Shown here: in pieces, positions 60,395 through 64,000 of the stretch
Layout of the letters: each line of letters starts with the position of its first letter
How positions within the stretch are numbered: the stretch's first letter is position 1
Origin: an uncultured Bariatricus sp.
GTDB lineage: Bacteria; Bacillota; Clostridia; Lachnospirales; Lachnospiraceae
Assembly: GCA_934320645.1 (NCBI GenBank)
Contig: CAKRFP010000007.1
Coordinates: 22,638 to 86,637 of the forward strand
Direction of reading: 5' to 3'
DNA: 64,000 nucleotides
Made by a program: the position numbers and the translations under genes
The notes under the pieces: generated by a model
Databases searched by the model: none
What the model was told of the DNA's origin: nothing
The model's input: the letters and a program-made list of their open reading frames with translations, nothing else

Positions 60395-61138
60395 ATGACT
60401 CAGATCAAAGGACTTATTCACTCTACAGAAAGCTTTGGTTCCGTTGACGGACCAGGGGTGCGTTTTATCATCTTTGTGCAGGGATGTCCCTTAAGATGCC
60501 AGTTCTGCCATAACCCGGATACCTGGAATATGACGGATAAAAACGGTGCTACTTGGCGCACTGCCGATGAGCTTCTTACCCAGGCTCTTCGTTACCGTAC
60601 CTACTGGAGAAATGGCGGTGGAATCACAGTCAGCGGCGGAGAACCTCTCCTTCAGATTGATTTTCTGCTGGATCTTTTCAAAAAAGCGAAAGCAAAGGGC
60701 ATTCATACCACGATTGATACCGCCGGCGGACCTTTTACCCGAGAAGAACCATTCTTCTCCAAATTTCAGGATCTGATGCAGTATACCGATCTTCTGCTTG
60801 TTGATATCAAGCATATCGATGAAAAATGCCATAAAGAACTAACCGGAAAAACAAACGAAAATATTCTTGACATGATCCGGTATCTTTCTGATATCAGAAA
60901 ACCGATCTGGATCCGCCATGTCCTTGTGCCGGAGCGCAGCGATTATGACGAATATCTAAACCGGTTAAATGATTTCATCCAGACACTTGATAATGTGGAA
61001 CGGGTGGAAATCCTTCCTTATCACACACTTGGTGCGTATAAATGGAAGGAGCTGGGGCTTGATTACCCGCTTGAAGGAATTCATCCTCCATCAAGAGAAC
61101 GGGTAGAAAACGCAAAGAAAATCCTGCACTGTTCTTAA
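60395..61138 (+). CDS. pflA: Pyruvate formate-lyase activating enzyme
   Basis: Radical SAM enzyme that makes the glycyl radical on PflB. It has 247 aa. The N-terminal IHSTESFGSVDGPGVRFIIFVQGCPLRCQFCHNPDTW holds the CxxxCxxC cluster motif. Further blocks are GGITVSGGEPLLQIDFLLDLFKKAK and LLVDIKHIDEKCHKELTGKTNENIL, and the SAM site HVLVPE. AGGAG lies upstream of the ATG. It follows pflB on the same strand. Confidence 0.97.
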   Translation: MTQIKGLIHSTESFGSVDGPGVRFIIFVQGCPLRCQFCHNPDTWNMTDKNGATWRTADELLTQALRYRTYWRNGGGITVSGGEPLLQIDFLLDLFKKAKAKGIHTTIDTAGGPFTREEPFFSKFQDLMQYTDLLLVDIKHIDEKCHKELTGKTNENILDMIRYLSDIRKPIWIRHVLVPERSDYDEYLNRLNDFIQTLDNVERVEILPYHTLGAYKWKELGLDYPLEGIHPPSRERVENAKKILHCS

Positions 61139-61233
61139 CTATATTCCAAAAAACAGTTGATGGTTTTTCTTCATATTTTACTCACAATGTGCTATGATTT
61201 AAGTAGCGTATTTAAGAGAGGAGCATTATAGCA

Positions 61234-62307
61234 ATGAACGAAAGAATGGAACGCGTATTGGAAAAAATGAGAAAGAAAGGAATCGATCAGTTACTCGTAT
61301 CTGATCCACTGAGCATCCGCTTTTTAACGGGCATCACGGTAAATCCTGGGGAAAGATTATACGCCCTGCTGCTTCGTACCAGCGGAAAGCATACGATCTT
61401 CCTGAACTATCTGTATTATGTTTCTGATACAGGTTTTGAAGAAGTATGGTTCAGCGATATGGACGATCAGATTGGTATACTGACAGAGCATATCGATACC
61501 AAAGGCGTGCTCGGTATTGACAAGGTATTCCCGGCACGTTTCCTGATCCCGCTTCAGGAGCGCTGCCCTGAGCTTAAGACCATATGGGGATCTGACTGTG
61601 TAGATGGTGTCCGCGCCGTAAAGAATGCAGAAGAGATCGAGATCATGAAGCATTCTACCGAGATCAATGATCTGGTTATGGAACGGGCTGCCGCTTATAT
61701 CAAAGAAGGCATGACCGAAAAACAGATCGCTGATTTCATTGATGCTGAATACCTCAAAGAAGGTGCAAGCGGTGTCAGCTTTGATACCATCGTATGCTTT
61801 GGTGCAAACGCTGCTGACCAGCATCATTCACCAAGCGAAACAAGAACCTTAAAAGCCGGTGAATGTGTTCTGATCGATATGGGATGCGTATGGCACGGCT
61901 ATTGTTCTGACATGACAAGAACCTTCTACTGCAAGAGCGTAGATGACGAACAGGCTGAAATCCATGATATTGTCCGCACTGCTGTAGAAAAGGCAGAAGC
62001 TGTGATCAAACCGGGTGTACGTTTCTGCGATATTGACGCACAGGCAAGAGATTACATTGATGAAAAAGGATACAGTGAATACTGGAAGATCCGTCTCGGA
62101 CATTTCATCGGTCAGGAAGACCACGAATATGGCGATGTCAGCCCGATCAACAAGAATGTGGCTGAACCTGGAATGATCTTCTCTATTGAACCAGGTATCT
62201 ACATCGAAGGCAAATATGGAGTTCGTGTAGAAGACCTTGTTCTGGTAACAGAAGATGGACATGAAATTCTGAATAAGGTGGAAAAGAAATATCGGATTGT
62301 TGGATAA
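61234..62307 (+). CDS. M24-family Xaa-Pro aminopeptidase/dipeptidase
   Basis: A 357-aa pita-bread-fold peptidase. An N-terminal creatinase-like domain (about 1-125) precedes the metallopeptidase domain. Metal ligands are visible as Asp in VLIDMGCVWHGYCSDMTRTF, His in RLGHFIGQEDHE, Glu in FSIEPGIYIEG and Glu in YGVRVEDLVLV. The usual GHGIG is replaced by GHFIG and VHE by DHE. Such enzymes release residues next to proline from peptides. GAGGAG precedes the ATG. It appears to be a single-gene unit. Confidence 0.93.
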   Translation: MNERMERVLEKMRKKGIDQLLVSDPLSIRFLTGITVNPGERLYALLLRTSGKHTIFLNYLYYVSDTGFEEVWFSDMDDQIGILTEHIDTKGVLGIDKVFPARFLIPLQERCPELKTIWGSDCVDGVRAVKNAEEIEIMKHSTEINDLVMERAAAYIKEGMTEKQIADFIDAEYLKEGASGVSFDTIVCFGANAADQHHSPSETRTLKAGECVLIDMGCVWHGYCSDMTRTFYCKSVDDEQAEIHDIVRTAVEKAEAVIKPGVRFCDIDAQARDYIDEKGYSEYWKIRLGHFIGQEDHEYGDVSPINKNVAEPGMIFSIEPGIYIEGKYGVRVEDLVLVTEDGHEILNKVEKKYRIVG

Positions 62308-62318
62308 TTAAGTATATG

Positions 62319-62349
62319 AAAAAGACACGCATTACTGCGTGTCTTTTTT
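62319..62349. terminator. Bidirectional terminator between M24 peptidase and FIVAR-like genes
   Basis: AAAGACACGCA (62321-62331) pairs with TGCGTGTCTTT (62336-62346), T-runs in both directions. It overlaps the last codons of the minus-strand gene. Confidence 0.9.
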
Positions 62350-62754
62350 GGTTAACCCCTGGATCGCGTTAATAATTTCCATATACGATTCTTCGATTTC
62401 ATCCTGTCCAGGAACTCCTTTAATAAGTTTCTGTCCTTTTTTAACAGCTGCCTTCAGCTCTTTTACAGATTCATCTGTATAGGTCTCTGTCTTAATAGAT
62501 TCCGTGTTGTCAATTAATTCTTTCAACTGCTTCTTGTCTAACTTCTGTGGTGTGATGGTAATTGTATCGCCAGCCTTTTGTGTGGTATTCTTTCCCCCAC
62601 TCAATTGTTGCCGTACAAAATAAATACCTCCACCAATCACCACACATACAAGAAGTATGACAAGAACAGAACCTACCTGTATTCCACGGTCACGGTGAGG
62701 TTTCTTCTTGTGTCTTTCCTCTGTTGCGATATTTGGATTCGTATGCTTATTCAT
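62332..62754 (-). CDS. Membrane-anchored protein with a FIVAR-like helical region
   Basis: A 140-aa protein. A basic N-terminus (about 1-25, HKKKPHRDRG) precedes one membrane helix (about 26-48, VGSVLVILLVCVVIGGGIYFV) and an outer part. The last 60 residues (KQLKELIDNTESIKTETYTDESVKELKAAVKKGQKLIKG ... INAIQGL) follow the FIVAR pattern found in many Gram-positive surface proteins. It has no sorting signal. It lies next to, and on the same strand as, the repeat surface protein gene, after a hairpin. Function unknown. Confidence 0.78.
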   Translation of the reverse strand: MNKHTNPNIATEERHKKKPHRDRGIQVGSVLVILLVCVVIGGGIYFVRQQLSGGKNTTQKAGDTITITPQKLDKKQLKELIDNTESIKTETYTDESVKELKAAVKKGQKLIKGVPGQDEIEESYMEIINAIQGLTKKDTQ

Positions 62755-62778
62755 ATATAAATAACCTTTGTAAAACTT

Positions 62779-62810
62779 CAGGTAGCTGTGAGCATGCTCA
62801 CAGCTGCCTG
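62779..62810 (-). terminator. Palindromic hairpin after the repeat surface protein gene
   Basis: A near-perfect 32-bp palindrome (CAGGTAGCTGTGAGCA paired with TGCTCACAGCTGCCTG). It lies 40 bp after the surface protein stop; the T-run is short. Confidence 0.6.
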
Positions 62811-62849
62811 ATTAAATTCACATGATTTTATCTTATCGCTAAGAACAAA

Positions 62850-64000
62850 TTATGCGTTTCTTCTTCTGAAGAATGCTACAACTGCTGCAGCACCTGCAAT
62901 AAGAAGAGTTGCTACGTATACAAATACGTTGCTGTGATCACCTGTCTGAACTGTGTCAGATTTCTTTTCATCTGCTTTCTTTGCAGATTTTTTCTTGGTG
63001 TTTGTTGTTTTCTTTGTATCTTCTGTTTTCTTAGTAACGTCAGACTTTTTGTCATCTGTCTTTGTGTCGTCTGTTTTTGTATCGTCTTTAGACGGTGTAT
63101 CCGGATTAGCTGGATCTGTTGGTTCTACCGGATTAACTGGATCTACTGTTGTTTCTTCAAAAATCGGTTCTACAGCAATATATCCTACAGTTTCATCTCC
63201 ATAGAAATATCCCAGTCCTGCTGTTCCAAGCTCATATGCATCTGCATCAAGACGAAGGCTGTTGCTTCCTTCTACTACCCATCCAGCAAGCTTATAACCA
63301 TCATATGCTTTTACTTCTGGAAGTGCAATTGGTTCTTCTGCAAATTCATCAAGATCTGTACGAGTAATTGTTGCATGTCCGTCTTCGATTCCTTCTCCAA
63401 CGAATTCTCCCTTGTTTGGATCAATTGCAATATTTACTGTTACTGTTCTCTTTTCTACCGGAGTTTCTTCTGCCTCAAAAATCGGCTCTACTGAAATGTA
63501 TCCTACATTTTCATCTCCATAGAAATATCCCAGTCCCGCTGTTCCAAGCTCATATGCATCTGCATCAAGACGAAGGCTGTTGCTTCCTTCTACTGCCCAT
63601 CCAGCAAGCTTATAACCATCATATGCTTTTACTTCTGGAAGTGCAATTGGTTCTTCTGCAAATTCATCAAGATCTGTACGAGTAATTGTTGCATGTCCGT
63701 CTTCGATTCCTTCTCCAACGAATTCTCCCTTATTTGGATCAATTGCAATATTTACTGTTACTGTTCTCTTTTCTGCCTGAACTTCTTTAAATACTGGTTC
63801 TACTGAAATGTATCCTACGTTTTCATCTCCATAGAAATATCCAAGTCCTGCTGTTCCAAGCTCATATGCATCTGCGCCAAGGCGAAGGCTGTTGCTTCCT
63901 TCTACTACCCATCCATCAAATTCATAACCATCATATGCTTTTACTTCTGGAAGTGCAATTGGTTCTTCTGCAAATTCATCAAGATCTGTACGAGTAATTG
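62850..64000 (-). CDS. Repeat-rich cell-surface protein, C-terminal part (start off the right edge)
   Basis: About 383 C-terminal codons, open at the right edge. From the N-terminal side it holds at least three tandem repeats of about 104-106 aa (about KRTVTVNIAIDPNKGEFVGEG to GYFYGDENVGYISVEPIFE), which resemble the InlB-type or bacterial-repeat beta domains with a GYKLAGWVVEG block. A linker rich in Pro, Asp, Lys and Thr follows (VDPVNPVEPTDP, then KTDD and KKSD runs). The C-terminus is KSDTVQTGDHSNVF, a hydrophobic helix and FFRRRNA, a sorting signal with QTGD instead of LPXTG. The stop is at 62850-62852. Confidence 0.85.
   Translation of the reverse strand, partial: ITRTDLDEFAEEPIALPEVKAYDGYEFDGWVVEGSNSLRLGADAYELGTAGLGYFYGDENVGYISVEPVFKEVQAEKRTVTVNIAIDPNKGEFVGEGIEDGHATITRTDLDEFAEEPIALPEVKAYDGYKLAGWAVEGSNSLRLDADAYELGTAGLGYFYGDENVGYISVEPIFEAEETPVEKRTVTVNIAIDPNKGEFVGEGIEDGHATITRTDLDEFAEEPIALPEVKAYDGYKLAGWVVEGSNSLRLDADAYELGTAGLGYFYGDETVGYIAVEPIFEETTVDPVNPVEPTDPANPDTPSKDDTKTDDTKTDDKKSDVTKKTEDTKKTTNTKKKSAKKADEKKSDTVQTGDHSNVFVYVATLLIAGAAAVVAFFRRRNA
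63158..64000 (-). repeat. In-frame tandem repeats of 318 and 312 bp in the surface protein gene
   Basis: Units begin near 63158, 63476 and 63788, giving periods of 318 and 312 bp at the aligned site. Copies are nearly identical over most of their length, with differences gathered at the linker ends (about 63460-63500 and 63770-63800). The near identity suggests recent duplication or gene conversion. Confidence 0.92.

Noticed and set aside
63158..64000. Long direct repeats as a mobile or CRISPR element
   Set aside because: They are in frame inside a surface-protein gene and translate to protein repeats.

Overview
The window reads as a chromosomal segment of a spore-forming, butyrate-producing anaerobe of the Lachnospiraceae (Clostridia). 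The evidence is the forespore and mother-cell sigma factor genes sigG and sigE with spoIIGA, a full acetyl-CoA-to-butyrate gene set ending in phosphotransbutyrylase and butyrate kinase, pyruvate formate-lyase, a phenylalanyl T-box leader, and strong AGGAGG ribosome binding sites. A relative of Coprococcus comes would fit the ptb-buk route, but the species is a guess.

Layout. 1-2.9 kb: pheS-pheT (minus) behind a Phe T-box; 3-4.2 kb: a YihY-type membrane protein and a likely 6S RNA gene; 4.3-9 kb: a molybdenum cofactor operon (PLP lyase/aminotransferase, XdhC-like, moaA, MOSC-MogA fusion, moaC); 9.3-10 kb: an IS200/IS605 tnpA-only element; 10-12 kb: a small membrane protein and thrC; 12-14.5 kb: a NlpC/P60 + SpaA + VaFE surface protein; 14.5-16.6 kb: glycogen debranching enzyme; 16.7-20.5 kb: membrane and PHP proteins and a PrsA-like lipoprotein; 20.6-24.6 kb: mfd and pth; 24.7-26.2 kb: small genes and a HAD phosphatase; 26.2-30.6 kb: sigG, a beta-CASP hydrolase, and spoIIGA-sigE under a Spo0A-type promoter; 30.7-42.2 kb: the division and cell-wall cluster (mraZ, rsmH, ftsL, two class B PBPs, mraY, murD, ftsW, ftsQ, ftsZ), read on the minus strand; 42.3-44.8 kb: a small membrane protein, a DegV protein and a second SEDS protein; 45-51 kb: thl-crt-hbd-bcd-etfB-etfA (minus), divergent from ptb-buk (plus, 51.3-53.3 kb); 53.4-53.6 kb: a long perfect-arm inverted repeat; 53.7-57.6 kb: a second thiolase, a SulP transporter and a TetR regulator; 57.6-61.1 kb: a ZTP-type riboswitch, pflB and pflA; 61.2-64 kb: an M24 peptidase, a membrane-anchored FIVAR-like protein and the C-terminal part of a repeat-rich surface protein that runs off the right edge.

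How it fits together. Pyruvate formate-lyase makes acetyl-CoA, thiolase to butyryl-CoA dehydrogenase/Etf makes butyryl-CoA, and Ptb/Buk conserves the energy as ATP. The division cluster and the sporulation genes overlap in their control. The most interesting spot is 38196-38254, between the two class B PBP genes: a strong terminator whose loop holds a sigma-E-like -10 box, followed after the second PBP gene by a separate vegetative promoter for mraY. This looks like a switch that insulates a SpoVD-like PBP from vegetative read-through. Most of the remaining window is conserved core genome. No CRISPR array, tRNA or rRNA gene was seen.
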